Shown here one piece after another: positions 14,945 to 23,284 of a stretch of 64,000 nt of DNA; within the stretch, counting starts at the first letter, position 1; every line of letters starts with the position of its first letter. The notes under the pieces are model-generated. The model was given only the letters and a program-made list of their open reading frames with translations. It made no database searches and was not told the DNA's origin. The stretch is taken from positions 6,138,001 to 6,202,000 of the forward strand of contig JAPTYK010000001.1 in NCBI GenBank assembly GCA_026913215.1, written 5' to 3'. This DNA comes from Streptomyces diastatochromogenes (GTDB lineage: Bacteria > Actinomycetota > Actinomycetes > Streptomycetales > Streptomycetaceae). The translations under genes and the position numbers were made by a program.

Positions 14945-15217
14945 ATGGGTGACTTCGAGGACCGTACCTCCGCGTTCGACAGGGTGATCCGCCAGAGTGT
15001 GGACGCCTGGCACCGGCTGGACCGCGAGGAGGCGGTTGCGCGCCAGACGCGCTCGGCGAGGAATCGTTCCGCCACGGTCCGTAGAAACTCGCGCAACGGC
15101 CGGACTCGTGTCGAGGTCAAGGTGTGGCCTGAGGTGCTGAAGGTGGCCATGGAGCAGGCCGGCGGGGACGCCAGCCGGCTGAGGATCGTCAGCGACACCG
15201 AGGTGTGGGTCATGTGA
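14945..15217 (+). CDS. Small basic hypothetical protein
   Basis: 90-aa protein, MGDFEDRTSAFDRVIRQSVDAWHRLDREEAVARQTRSARNRSATVRRNSRNGRTRVEVKVWPEVLKVAMEQAGGD.... The basic middle followed by a VKVWPEVLKVAMEQAGGD helix suggests nucleic-acid binding, possibly an excisionase-size partner of the nearby integrase. No family recognised. Confidence 0.5.
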   Translation: MGDFEDRTSAFDRVIRQSVDAWHRLDREEAVARQTRSARNRSATVRRNSRNGRTRVEVKVWPEVLKVAMEQAGGDASRLRIVSDTEVWVM

Positions 15218-15221
15218 CGAA

Positions 15222-15252
15222 CAACTTGAGCAACAACTTGTGTCTCAAGTTG
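15222..15252. promoter_or_regulatory. CAAGTTG operator cluster 2 (palindromic)
   Basis: Three units: CAACTTG 15222-15228, CAACTTG 15234-15240, CAAGTTG 15246-15252. The last two form the perfect palindrome ACAACTTG-TGTCT-CAAGTTGT. TAGTAG follows at about 15260 as a possible -10. It lies upstream of the integrase gene. Confidence 0.6.
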
Positions 15253-15384
15253 TCCTTCTAGTAGGCTCGGGATGTCACTCAAGGGGCGTTGGGCAACGCC
15301 GCAACGGGTGACATTCCGGGCCTTCTTGCTTGGTGGGCGCCAAGCGCCGGAGGGCCTTCCCGACAGGACCGGTGGAAGGCAGAC

Positions 15385-16378
15385 ATGGGCGCTCCACTCG
15401 CTCTCGTAGAGAACGGTCGTATACAGCCGATCGCCGTGGCGGCGCCTTCCTGCTGACCAAGAACGGCCGCACCCGCGAGAGTACAAGCGCGACCTGCGCC
15501 ACTACCTCACCTGGTGCTCCGAGTACAACCTGGACCCCTTCAATCAGAAGCGCGCCCAGATGGACGCCTTCAAGAACTGGCTGACGGACCACTACGGGAA
15601 TGGCGCGGTGAACCGTCACCTCTCCGTCGTCTCGGGCCTGTTCAAGTACGCGATGTCCGAGCTGGAAGACCACATTTTCCGCAACCCGGCCGCCCTCGTC
15701 GACCGCAAGCCCGTTTCGAACATCTCCCAGGCCACCGGCCTGACCTTCGAGGAGTCCGAGCAACTGCTGCGTGGCGCCGAGGCATACGGGTTGCGGTGCT
15801 CCGCCGTTGTCCATGTCCTGCTGCTGACCGGCATGCGCGTCAGCGAGTTGGTCAACGCCGACATCGAGGACCTCGGCGAGGAGCGCGGCCACAACGTCCT
15901 GCACATCACCCGCAAGGGTGGTCGCAAGCAGACCATCGTCCTTCCGCCCAGCGCCTGGGAGGCCCTGACGAAGTACCACGGCAACCGTGCCAGCGGACCG
16001 CTCATCATCACCCGCACCGGCCGGCGCATCACCCGGCAGGGCATCTGGGACATGGTCAAGCGCCTCTGCCGACGGGCCGACGTCAGGGAGATTCGCACAC
16101 ACGACCTCCGTCACACCTGCGCGACTCTTGCGCTGGAGAGCGGCAAGTCCCTGGAAGCCGTGCAGGACCTGCTCGGTCACGCCGACCCTCGCACCACTCG
16201 TCGGTATGACCGTGCACGCAACAACCTCGACAACTCGCCGAGCTACGCCCTCGATGCGCAGCTCCGAGCCGTCGCTTCCCGCCGCCAGGTGGAAGCGGTG
16301 CTGGACGAGGCCGTCGAGGTCCTGGTCGACGAGGCCCTCCGCGAGGTGCTCGCCACCGCGGAACTCGTCACCACCTGA
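15385..16378 (+). CDS. int: Tyrosine recombinase/integrase, two frame corrections
   Basis: 331-aa phage-integrase-family protein after correction. The start MGAPLALVENGRIQP is in frame 1, GGAFLLTKNGRTRES in frame 3, and YKRDLRHYLTWCSEYN to the end in frame 2. One missing base near 15,435 and one at 15,481 restore one frame. The SAM-like core-binding domain covers residues about 25-115. The catalytic domain shows the full set: Arg in LLTGMRVSELV, Lys in RKGGRKQTI, HDLRHTCATLAL, LGHADPRTTRRYDRAR with the nucleophile Tyr. A C-terminal helix extension follows. It may integrate the phage, but it is 12 kb from the left junction, so another recombinase beyond the right edge is possible. Confidence 0.85.
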
Positions 16379-16396
16379 TCCGTGAGAGGAGACAGT

Positions 16397-16843
16397 ATGC
16401 CCGAGGTCACGCCGGACACGGTCCGGCTCTTCCGGGAGACCTATGCGCCGTCGGGCACATGCCCCGCCAAGGCCATCGACGACCCGACCCAGCACCACGT
16501 CTGGGAGCGCACGAAGTACGGCAACGTGAGCTGCGCCGACTGCTTCGTGCCGCACCCCGAGGAGCCCCTGGAGCGGCTCAGCGAGTCGGACCTGGACTTC
16601 CTCCAGAGCATCTGCGACGCCACCGGACCCCTGTACGGCGGACGGTTCAACGCCGCCCGGGGGATGCAGGAGTTCCACGGCATCGAGTTGTTCGACGACG
16701 AGGAGGGCGAGGACCTCACCTTTTACCTCGTCGCCCGCAATGCCCTGCCGGCGCTCGTCAACGCCTACCGCAGCCTGCTGACCGAGACGCAGGAAAATTC
16801 CGGCAAGACCGTTGGCGTTGTCCCGGTGCGGGAGGCCGCGTGA
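16397..16843 (+). CDS. Hypothetical phage protein
   Basis: 148-aa protein (MPEVTPDTVRLFRETYAPSGTCPAKAIDDPTQHHVWERTKYGNVSCADCFVPHPEEP...). It has a possible zinc site (C, CADC, H) and an acidic C-terminal half. Starts 19 nt after the integrase stop with GAGAGGAGA before the ATG. Unrecognised. Confidence 0.55.
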   Translation: MPEVTPDTVRLFRETYAPSGTCPAKAIDDPTQHHVWERTKYGNVSCADCFVPHPEEPLERLSESDLDFLQSICDATGPLYGGRFNAARGMQEFHGIELFDDEEGEDLTFYLVARNALPALVNAYRSLLTETQENSGKTVGVVPVREAA

Positions 16844-17604
16844 ACCTCCCTGACACGTTCATCGGGTTCGATTTGGAGACCACTGGGGTCGACGTCGAGG
16901 TCGACCGTATCGTCACGGGTGCCTGGGTTGAGGTCCTCCACGGTGCCCTGCGCCGCTCCCGGAAGTGGCTTGTCAACCCGGGCGTCCCGATTCCGGCCGG
17001 CGCGACAGCAGTCCACAAGATCACAACGGAGATGGTTCATGCAGAGGGCATGAACGCCGCCAGGGCGACCGCCCAGCTCGCCGGCTGTATCTGGAGCGCC
17101 CTGAGTGAGGGCATCCCACTGGTCATCATGAACGCGCCCTACGACCTGACCCTCCTCGACCGCGAGTGCCGACGCTACGACGTCACACCCATCAGCGAAA
17201 TGATCGCCTCCGTCAAGGACGCCGTCATCCTCGACCCCTACGTCCTGGATCGTCGCGTCGACCCCTTCCGGCCAGGCAAGCGCCAGTTGCAGGCCCTCGC
17301 CGACTACTACGGGGTGACGCTGGATGCAGCCCACGAGGCCGGCGCTGACGCCCTGGCCGCCGTCCAGGTCACCCAGCAGATCCTCCAGACCGCCGAAGAC
17401 GAGCGAGCCTTCCGCCGCAGCACCTTCCACCATGAGGTGCACGGTAACGACCTGGTCGACCTCTACGACAAGCAGAAGCTGTGGTTCGCGGCCCAGTCCG
17501 CCGGCTACCAGGACTGGCTGCGCCGCACCAAGAACCCCAGGGCCGTTGTCAACGACTGCTGGCCGGTCATACCCGTGCCCGAGGCGGTAGTTGATGCCGC
17601 GTAG
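16840..17604 (+). CDS. DEDDh-type 3'-5' exonuclease (DnaQ-like)
   Basis: 254-aa exonuclease of the RNase T/DNA polymerase III epsilon fold. Motif I is FIGFDLETTGVDVEVDRIV (Asp and Glu), motif II is NAPYDLTLLDREC with the catalytic Asp, and motif III is HEAGADALAAVQV with His and Asp five residues apart. It removes 3' nucleotides and probably serves phage replication or recombination. The GTG start overlaps the previous stop codon. The C-terminal 70 residues, including HGNDLVDLYDKQKLWFAAQSAGYQDWLR, are an extension frequent in actinophage homologues. Confidence 0.88.
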   Translation: MNLPDTFIGFDLETTGVDVEVDRIVTGAWVEVLHGALRRSRKWLVNPGVPIPAGATAVHKITTEMVHAEGMNAARATAQLAGCIWSALSEGIPLVIMNAPYDLTLLDRECRRYDVTPISEMIASVKDAVILDPYVLDRRVDPFRPGKRQLQALADYYGVTLDAAHEAGADALAAVQVTQQILQTAEDERAFRRSTFHHEVHGNDLVDLYDKQKLWFAAQSAGYQDWLRRTKNPRAVVNDCWPVIPVPEAVVDAA

Positions 17605-17806
17605 CCCCATGGAGCGCCTCGTCGCGGGCGAGAGCTTCGACCTCAAGTCCGGCTACCTCGGCGTCAGCGTCAGCGAGAAGGAGGGCGTCTGGATCCGCGG
17701 CTGCGACTGCTCCGCCCAGATGCCCGACGCGAGCGTGCGGGAACTGTACGAAGTACTCGGCGCGTACATGCGCCGACGGAAGAACAAGGAGAAGCGCAAT
17801 GGCTAG
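17594..17806 (+). CDS. Small hypothetical protein
   Basis: 70-aa protein (MPRSPMERLVAGESFDLKSGYLGVSVSEKEGVWIRGCDCSAQMPDASVRELYEVLGAYMRRRKNKEKRNG). It overlaps the exonuclease end by 11 nt and the next start by 8 nt. Basic tail; function unknown. Confidence 0.5.
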   Translation: MPRSPMERLVAGESFDLKSGYLGVSVSEKEGVWIRGCDCSAQMPDASVRELYEVLGAYMRRRKNKEKRNG

Positions 17807-18263
17807 CACGGGCACCGCCCTGGTCAACTACGAGGGCGCGGTCGCCCAGTTCCACCACGCCTTCGGCGTCAGCGACCGCATCACCGACCCCGAAACGCTG
17901 CGTGCCCTGCTGGAGCGCCGCGCCACGCTGATCCGCGAGGAGTTCGAGGAGGTCGTCGAAGCCGTCGAGGCCACGCACGAGAAGGTTGGCGGCACGGACT
18001 TCCCGGTGGAGCAGTTCGAGCACCTCGCCAAGGAGTTGGCGGACCTGGTGTACGTGGTCTTCGGTAGCGCCGACCTTCTCGGGATCCCACTGGGCAAGGC
18101 GTTCACCAGAGTGCACAAAAGCAACATGTCGAAGCTGGGGGAGGACGGCAGGCCCGTTCTCCGAGAGGACGGCAAGGTGCTGAAGGGCCCGAACTACCAG
18201 CCGGCGGACATGGGCGACGTCGGTGTCGATGTCCTCGTCAATTACCTCTCCCAGAAGTTCTGA
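17799..18263 (+). CDS. MazG-like nucleotide pyrophosphohydrolase
   Basis: 154-aa all-alpha NTP-PPase. The metal-binding pattern is IREEFEEVVEAVEA (EExxE), followed about 35 residues later by LAKELADLVYVVFGSADLLG (ExxD). The tail VHKSNMSKLGEDGRPV is typical of phage members of this group. It hydrolyses (d)NTPs to monophosphates; phage copies are proposed to adjust nucleotide or alarmone pools. Overlaps the preceding gene. Confidence 0.85.
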   Translation: MASTGTALVNYEGAVAQFHHAFGVSDRITDPETLRALLERRATLIREEFEEVVEAVEATHEKVGGTDFPVEQFEHLAKELADLVYVVFGSADLLGIPLGKAFTRVHKSNMSKLGEDGRPVLREDGKVLKGPNYQPADMGDVGVDVLVNYLSQKF

Positions 18264-18265
18264 GA

Positions 18266-18274
18266 TAACACAAT
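18266..18274 (+). promoter_or_regulatory. TAACACAAT promoter-like motif, copy 1
   Basis: GATAACACAATGTG directly after the MazG-like stop and 58 nt before the next start. Other copies are at 19578 (TAACACATT), 20774 and 35711. Confidence 0.45.
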
Positions 18275-18331
18275 GTGAAGCTCCCCGCCTAGCATTGAGG
18301 ACGTGAGTCCTTGACACTGAAGGCGGTCTGA

Positions 18332-18637
18332 ATGCTTCACCAGTTGTTCGCAGCAGCGGCTCCAGACGGCGGTGTTAATTTCGACAACCCGCTGATTCTT
18401 GGGCCGCTTGCTGCGTTTGTCTTCGCGATCTTCGTCAGCGAAGTCGTCGTCCCTGGAAAGACCTATCGCCGGGAGGTCGATGAGAACGCGAGGCTGAGGG
18501 ATCTCGTGGAGCAAGTCATCCCGCTCGCGGAGTCGATGACGGCTACCGCGCAGGAAATGGTCTCAGCGACAACCCGTGTCACGGACGTCATGGACCGCGT
18601 CATCAACACGCTGGCCGACCCCCGCCGCGACGGCTGA
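18332..18637 (+). CDS. Small membrane protein, holin-like or spanin-like
   Basis: 101-aa protein with one N-terminal membrane segment (LILGPLAAFVFAIFVSEVVVPG, residues 22-43). A cytosolic or periplasmic coiled coil follows (REVDENARLRDLVEQVIPLAESMTATAQEMVSATTRVTDVMDRVINTL). This plan is common for small phage membrane proteins annotated as holins in actinophages, but one transmembrane segment is not diagnostic. Confidence 0.55.
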   Translation: MLHQLFAAAAPDGGVNFDNPLILGPLAAFVFAIFVSEVVVPGKTYRREVDENARLRDLVEQVIPLAESMTATAQEMVSATTRVTDVMDRVINTLADPRRDG

Positions 18638-18648
18638 AAGGGGCGACC

Positions 18649-18837
18649 GTGGCTTTCTGGAGCACCAAGCGTCCACAGCACAACTCGATCGACTTCGCGG
18701 AGGCCTCAGCTCGCATGGAGAGCGCAGCAGCCTCACTGCGCCTGACCGCCATCAAGGCACGACATGCCACCAGCGCTGCCCACCAGTTCGGCGACCGTGT
18801 CGAGACACAGATCGTGAAGAGCCAGGGAGAAGCATGA
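18649..18837 (+). CDS. Small hypothetical protein
   Basis: 62-aa helical protein starting at GTG 18649 (MAFWSTKRPQHNSIDFAEASARMESAAASLRLTAIKARHATSAAHQFGDRVETQIVKSQGEA). ATGA overlap with the next gene. Confidence 0.5.
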   Translation: MAFWSTKRPQHNSIDFAEASARMESAAASLRLTAIKARHATSAAHQFGDRVETQIVKSQGEA

Positions 18838-18998
18838 CCACCCGTAAGTCCCCCGCCAAGTCGACAGAGCAAGCCGAGCTGCGGTACCCCTGTGACAACC
18901 ACCCCTCGCGCACGGCGGTCCTGTCCACGACCGGCGGCGGCGCCCACAGCCAGATCCACCTGTGCGAGGACTGCGCCCGAGCGGCCGGGAGGTACTGA
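18834..18998 (+). CDS. Small zinc-finger-like protein
   Basis: 54-aa protein: basic start, then YPCDNHPSRTAVLSTTGGGAHSQIHLCEDCARAAGRY. Cys-x2-His and CxxC suggest a small zinc-binding fold seen in phage orphan proteins. Overlaps both neighbours by stop/start codons. Confidence 0.5.
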   Translation: MTTRKSPAKSTEQAELRYPCDNHPSRTAVLSTTGGGAHSQIHLCEDCARAAGRY

Positions 18999-19147
18999 TG
19001 CAGGTCTCCACATGCGTGTGGTGGCAGGGCCGGCACGTCCAGGCCGGCCGCTTCTGCCCGCACAAGCCGGGCGTCGACATCGACCCCGAGGGCCAGAAGC
19101 ACCCCGTCGGCTGGACCGTGCAGAACCCTGGAGGCAAGGATGCCTAA
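18998..19147 (+). CDS. Small hypothetical protein
   Basis: 49-aa protein (MQVSTCVWWQGRHVQAGRFCPHKPGVDIDPEGQKHPVGWTVQNPGGKDA) in an unbroken chain of overlapping small genes. Function unknown. Confidence 0.42.
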   Translation: MQVSTCVWWQGRHVQAGRFCPHKPGVDIDPEGQKHPVGWTVQNPGGKDA

Positions 19148-19580
19148 TCGCGGATGGAAGCCGCCGCCCGTCAAGTCGTTGCCCGAGCCGGCACTTGGTG
19201 CTGACCGGTACTCCAAGCGTCAGGTCGACCGCCTCCAGGCGTATGACGAGCGGGACATGCGTCCCAAGACGCGCGCCGCCCTGAAGGAGTTCCGGGCGAC
19301 TGGCAACACCGACAAGCTGCTGACGTTCAACACCTGGCCCAACCACACCATCGACCGCAACCGGCCTCGCACCGTTTCCGCCGGCTACGACTCCAAGAGT
19401 CACACTCTTCGCGTCGAATTCCGTAACGGGGAGCACGGGCGCGGAAGCCACGGCGGTCCCATTTACGAGTACTACCGTGTCTCGCCGAATGTGTGGAAGA
19501 ACGTACGTCGTACTGGATCCGAAGGCCGGAACATCATCAACAAGGCCCTCGAAGGTCACCCCTACCGGCGCATCCGCTAA
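19140..19580 (+). CDS. KTSC domain protein
   Basis: 146-aa protein. The C-terminal half (VSAGYDSKSHTLRVEFRNG ... GGPIYEYYRVSPNVWKNVRRTGSEGRNIINKALEGHPYRRI) fits the KTSC domain, a small beta-rich domain found near lysyl-tRNA synthetase-like and phage proteins with no settled function. The N-terminus is basic and proline-rich. Confidence 0.7.
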   Translation: MPNRGWKPPPVKSLPEPALGADRYSKRQVDRLQAYDERDMRPKTRAALKEFRATGNTDKLLTFNTWPNHTIDRNRPRTVSAGYDSKSHTLRVEFRNGEHGRGSHGGPIYEYYRVSPNVWKNVRRTGSEGRNIINKALEGHPYRRIR

Positions 19581-19613
19581 CACATTGGGAAAATCGCCAC
19601 TAGGGTGCGGCGC

Positions 19614-19856
19614 ATGATCAGACTGCCTTTCTTTATACGGCGCGTTCCTACTCTCAGGGGCTGGCCTTTCACCTACAAGACCTGGACCCAGGAGATGCGC
19701 GACCCCTTTCGGCGGGGCAGCGCGCGTGTGGTTCGGCTCCCCTTCAAGCACGGTGTCGGATTCGGCTGGTGGACCGAACGGCTCCCGAGCGAGGACCACG
19801 CCCTGGTGGCGGTGCTGGGAACGCCGAAGCCGTACATCCCCGGCCGCGATGACTGA
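19614..19856 (+). CDS. Small basic hypothetical protein
   Basis: 80-aa protein (MIRLPFFIRRVPTLRGWPFTYKTWTQEMRDPFRRGSARVVRLPFKHGVGFGWWTERLPSEDHALVAVLGTPKPYIPGRDD), preceded by motif TAACACATTGGGAAAA at 19578. Unrecognised. Confidence 0.45.
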   Translation: MIRLPFFIRRVPTLRGWPFTYKTWTQEMRDPFRRGSARVVRLPFKHGVGFGWWTERLPSEDHALVAVLGTPKPYIPGRDD

Positions 19857-19947
19857 CGAAGAACTGGCCCGCCGACAGGTGGCACGCAGGAGCCAGGATG
19901 CGGACGAGGAATGGGAGCTGCTACAGATGCTGGGACTGGACCGATGA
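19849..19947 (+). CDS. Small acidic ORF, 32 aa
   Basis: MTDEELARRQVARRSQDADEEWELLQMLGLDR, overlapping both neighbours (ATGACTGA and ATGA junctions). Confidence 0.38.
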   Translation: MTDEELARRQVARRSQDADEEWELLQMLGLDR

Positions 19948-20192
19948 AGCTGGGACGACTGCTGGACAGGATGTGGCCGGCGCACCGGCTGCTGGAGAAG
20001 GCGCGGCGGCGGGTCCAGCGGCTCCCGGTCGTCGAGTTGCTCGACGCAGCAGACAACACCGGCTCGGCGATCGCTGCGGCGCTGTACCGGTACCGCAAGC
20101 AGCCCAGCGCGGAAGCCCTCTCGGAGGCCGTGGACGGTGTGGTCGCCCTGGCGGTCATCGTCCGCGAGCTACAGGAGCGTCAGGAGACATGA
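19944..20192 (+). CDS. Small helical hypothetical protein
   Basis: 82-aa protein (MKLGRLLDRMWPAHRLLEKARRRVQRLPVVELLDAADNTGSAIAAALYRYRKQPSAEALSEAVDGVVALAVIVRELQERQET). Probably all-alpha. Last of the chain of small genes before a terminator. Confidence 0.45.
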   Translation: MKLGRLLDRMWPAHRLLEKARRRVQRLPVVELLDAADNTGSAIAAALYRYRKQPSAEALSEAVDGVVALAVIVRELQERQET

Positions 20193-20232
20193 CGAAGCCC
20201 CAACCCGTTGTCTACACGGGTTGGGGCTTCGT
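20192..20232. terminator. Bidirectional terminator between convergent genes
   Basis: ACGAAGCCCCAACCCGT / ACGGGTTGGGGCTTCGT, 17-bp perfect stem with a 7-nt loop, between the rightward small-gene block and the leftward membrane-protein gene. Confidence 0.85.
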
Positions 20233-20242
20233 GCTGCCTGAT

Positions 20243-20710
20243 TCACGGGGTCGGGATGGCCCACGCGGTACAGGCGATGGACAGGATCAGGCAGCCGACG
20301 GCGAGGTAGCCGGAGGATGTCAGGAGGTGGACGCCGGCCTGTGCCCGGCGCAGCGACGTCTCGACTTCGCGTGCGTAGGGGCCGACGCTGAAGCCGGCCC
20401 AGCGCCTGCGTCGGGTCAGGCGGAAGGCGATAGCGGTCGACGCCAACATGACGGCCGCCATGGGGGCAAGGGAGTCCGCGAAGTCTCCTGAGTCGTACCA
20501 GGTTTCGGAGCCGACATAAATGGTGAGCGCGGTGAAGAACGCCACGGCGATCCGGTAGACGAACACGCTGCGCCGCTCGATGACATTGCCGGCAGCCACC
20601 AGGTACGCCTGGCGGTCGGTGAGCCCATGCCCCGATACAGACCTGACTGTGTCGGCCTGACGAGTGACGGCTTGTGCGAAGTCGTCCTCGGCCCCCCAGT
20701 TCACTCCCAT
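20243..20710 (-). CDS. Membrane protein with two paired transmembrane regions
   Basis: 155-aa protein. Start 20710 (MGVNWGAEDDFAQAVTRQADTVRSVSGHGLTDRQAYLVAAGNV). Hydrophobic segments are RIAVAFFTALTIYVGS (about 55-70), LAPMAAVMLASTAIAFRL (about 83-100) and LAVGCLILSIACTAWAI (near the end). A leftward gene among rightward ones; it could be a prophage-expressed superinfection-exclusion protein, which is only inference from position and topology. Confidence 0.55.
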   Translation of the reverse strand: MGVNWGAEDDFAQAVTRQADTVRSVSGHGLTDRQAYLVAAGNVIERRSVFVYRIAVAFFTALTIYVGSETWYDSGDFADSLAPMAAVMLASTAIAFRLTRRRRWAGFSVGPYAREVETSLRRAQAGVHLLTSSGYLAVGCLILSIACTAWAIPTP

Positions 20711-20773
20711 GTCCGCCCCCTGCGCACGTGCGTGGTGTGAAGTGATCGTAGCGCTCTGGCGGTCGTTGAGTGC

Positions 20774-20782
20774 TAACACAAT
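20774..20782 (+). promoter_or_regulatory. TAACACAAT promoter-like motif before terminase
   Basis: TGCTAACACAATTCCGACAC, 42 nt before the terminase start, in an otherwise non-coding 100-nt gap. Preceded by TG one base upstream of the motif, an extended -10 arrangement. Confidence 0.5.
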
Positions 20783-20823
20783 TCCGACACCCCTTTTTAC
20801 CCTGATTGCATCGAATTGGAGCA

Positions 20824-22395
20824 ATGTGGGGTAAATGGATGATATTGACGGCTGACACCGGGACTCGAATACCGGACGACGAGGAGTTCCAGCTCCCTGT
20901 CAATCCCGAGGTGTCTCAGGGAACCGTCGACCGGATCATCGAGAAGATGCTGCTCGTCATCGACGAGCTGAGCGGCCACCCGCTTCGCGACTACCAGGTG
21001 CCACTCGCCAGACGGATCCTGGAGTCGCTGATCCTCGGTGACACAGCCAAGATCACCGCCTGCTGGGCACGGCAGAGCGGGAAGTCCGAGACCCTCGCGA
21101 ACACCCTCGCCGCGGTGTGCATCATGTTCCCCCGCCTCGCGCCCATCTTCCCCAACCTCCTCGGACGCTTCCGCGAGGGCGTCTGGCTCGGTGCCTTTGC
21201 GCCGGTGGACGACATGGCGGACAACCTCTACGGCCGCATCGTCAGCCGGCTGACCAGCGACCGCGCCCTGGAACTGATGGCCGACCCGGAGATCGACGAG
21301 AAGGTCGTCGGCAAGGGCAAGGAACTGCGCCTGGTCAAGTGCGGCTCCCTCGTGCGCAAACAGACCTGCCACCCCAGGGCCCAGATCGAAGGCCGCACAT
21401 ACCACGTCGTCCTGATCGACGAGGCCCAGGTCGCCGACGAGAAGGTCGTCAACAAGTCCATCTCGCCGATGCTCGCCTCGACGCGCGGGACCATGATCCT
21501 GACGGGGACCCCCACCTACACCAAGGGGATCTTCTACAAGATCATCCAGCAGAACAAGCGGTTCGCCACCAACCGGGGAGCACGAGCGAACCACTTCGAG
21601 GCCACCTGGAAGGACGTCGCCAAGGCGCACCCGGACTACGGCGTCTACATCCGCGGTGAGATGCTCACCATCGGCGAAGACTCCGACGAGTTCCGCCTCT
21701 CCTACCGCCTCCAGTGGCTCCTCGACAGGGGTATGTTCACCACCTCCGAGCGCATGGAGGACCTGGGCGACAGGTCAATGCAGCTCGTGCCGGCCTGGCA
21801 CAGAACCCCGGTCATCGTCGGGATCGACCCCGCCCGCAAGCAGGACAGCACGATTGTCACGGTCGTGTGGGTCAACTGGGACTACCCGGACGAGTTCGGC
21901 CAGTACGAGCACCGCATCCTCAACTGGCTCGACTTGAGCGGGCTCGGGTGGGAGGAGCAGTACTACCGGATCGTCGACTTCCTCGCGAACTACAGCGTGC
22001 TCGCCATCGGCATCGACGCGGGCGGCATCGGAGACGTCGTCGCCAGCCGGCTGCGCGTACTGATGCCCGGCGTCGACATCATCGACCTCCCCTCCGACCG
22101 CGGCGCCCAGTCCAAGCGGTGGAAGCACTTGATGGAGGTCATGCGTACCGACAACATCGCCTGGCCCGCCCACAGCAAGGTCAAGCGCACCAAGACCTTC
22201 CAGCGCTTCCGTACCCAGATGGAGGACGCCGAGCTGGAGTTCGCCGGCCCCAACGTGATCGTGCACGCCCCCGAGGAGGCCGGTGCCCACGATGACTACG
22301 TCGACTCCCTCGCCAACGCGGTCTACATGACCGCGGACCTGTCCATGCCCGAAGTCCAGGAGGAGAGCAACTTCTTCTACGGCAGGGCCGCATAG
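20824..22395 (+). CDS. terL: Terminase large subunit
   Basis: 523-aa DNA-packaging motor. The ATPase domain has Walker A CWARQSGKSE (about residues 80-89), Walker B VVLIDEAQ (about 196-203) and coupling motif TGTPT. The RNase H-like nuclease domain has acidic residues in VGIDPARKQDST (about 330), IGIDAGGIGD (about 396) and AHDDYVDSLAN (about 489). It cuts concatemers and pumps DNA into the prohead. No small terminase is recognisable in the window. ATG 20824 is the first good start after the TAACACAAT motif. Confidence 0.95.
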   Translation: MWGKWMILTADTGTRIPDDEEFQLPVNPEVSQGTVDRIIEKMLLVIDELSGHPLRDYQVPLARRILESLILGDTAKITACWARQSGKSETLANTLAAVCIMFPRLAPIFPNLLGRFREGVWLGAFAPVDDMADNLYGRIVSRLTSDRALELMADPEIDEKVVGKGKELRLVKCGSLVRKQTCHPRAQIEGRTYHVVLIDEAQVADEKVVNKSISPMLASTRGTMILTGTPTYTKGIFYKIIQQNKRFATNRGARANHFEATWKDVAKAHPDYGVYIRGEMLTIGEDSDEFRLSYRLQWLLDRGMFTTSERMEDLGDRSMQLVPAWHRTPVIVGIDPARKQDSTIVTVVWVNWDYPDEFGQYEHRILNWLDLSGLGWEEQYYRIVDFLANYSVLAIGIDAGGIGDVVASRLRVLMPGVDIIDLPSDRGAQSKRWKHLMEVMRTDNIAWPAHSKVKRTKTFQRFRTQMEDAELEFAGPNVIVHAPEEAGAHDDYVDSLANAVYMTADLSMPEVQEESNFFYGRAA

Positions 22396-22403
22396 GAGCC
22401 AGC

Positions 22404-22910
22404 GTGACGATCGACCCCAACTACCACACCTACGACCCCAACGACCCGTACAACATCCCCGGCTGGACAGCGGTCAACCAACTCCCCGGTCCCGGAACAC
22501 TGACGGCCAACCCGCCGGCACCGTTCCCCGCAGACCTCGCCGTCCAGACGGTCGTGGCGACGTACATGACCGAGAGCGGCCAGGCACTGCCGGGCTCCGT
22601 GCTCATCCAGGCCGACCGCCGCTACCGGGACAAGGTAACCGGTAACCTCGTCGTCCCGAACGCTCGCCGGCTGAAGGTCGTCAACGGCGCGCTGAGCGTC
22701 GATCTGCCGGCCAGCGACGACCCCGATCTCGACCAGCCGTTCGTCTACAGCGTGCACGAGGTCCTCCCCGGCGGTCGGAAGTTCATGATCAGCGTCCCCC
22801 ATAACGCCACCGGACCGCTCAGGCTTCACGACCTGGTCGTCGACATGGACTACCAGGAGATCCAACCGCCGAGGATCTACGCCCTCAGCCCGTCAGCCGG
22901 CGGCTTCTAG
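22404..22910 (+). CDS. Phage structural-region hypothetical protein
   Basis: 168-aa protein beginning at GTG 22404, 9 nt after the terminase. It is Pro/Asn-rich at the start (IDPNYHTYDPNDPYNIPGW), then beta-rich (VQTVVATYMTESGQALPGSVLIQADRRYRDKVTGNLV...). The core resembles the beta-sandwich style of head-fibre or decoration proteins, but no specific family is recognised. Confidence 0.55.
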   Translation: MTIDPNYHTYDPNDPYNIPGWTAVNQLPGPGTLTANPPAPFPADLAVQTVVATYMTESGQALPGSVLIQADRRYRDKVTGNLVVPNARRLKVVNGALSVDLPASDDPDLDQPFVYSVHEVLPGGRKFMISVPHNATGPLRLHDLVVDMDYQEIQPPRIYALSPSAGGF

Positions 22911-23067
22911 GCAAAGCGCGAGGCCCCCAGCCCTTGCAGGTTGAGACCTGACGAAATGTGGTGCAGTAGGTAGGCTCGCAGCGCCCGATGGGTACAGATG
23001 CACGAAGCGGCTCGGCCTCCCCCTCATACGGCGTGGGGGAAACCGGGCCGCTCGGCTATGTGCGCGG

Positions 23068-23268
23068 TCAGGCGGAGAAGGTGCCCGCCGTCACGCCAGC
23101 CACGAACGTGGACCAGGCGGTCATCGAGCTGATGAAGGCGGGACCGTCGTCCTGCTTGGAGTCGCGGGTGCCGACGGCGCCGCGCTCCGCGAGGTGGGCG
23201 ACCTCAATGCAAGCGCCGCCGTTGCTGTCGCTGTACGAGGACTTGAACCAGGCAGTCTGGGGGGCCAC
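23068..23268 (-). CDS. DUF397 protein (BldB-like partner)
   Basis: 66-aa protein with the family signature WFKSSYSDSNGGACIEVAHL and the usual VAVRDSK-like VGTRDSKQDD segment. DUF397 proteins are very numerous in Streptomyces beside XRE/DUF5753 regulators (WhiJ/BldB-type loci). The listed start is GTG 23268; no ATG exists in frame just upstream. It lies 17 nt after the regulator stop, the standard arrangement. Confidence 0.85.
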   Translation of the reverse strand: MAPQTAWFKSSYSDSNGGACIEVAHLAERGAVGTRDSKQDDGPAFISSMTAWSTFVAGVTAGTFSA

Positions 23269-23284
23269 CTCGGAGGCCCGCAGG

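Noticed and set aside
20797..22290. Long minus-strand frames across the terminase gene
   Set aside because: Val/Asp/Gly-rich antisense shadows of a gene with all terminase motifs.
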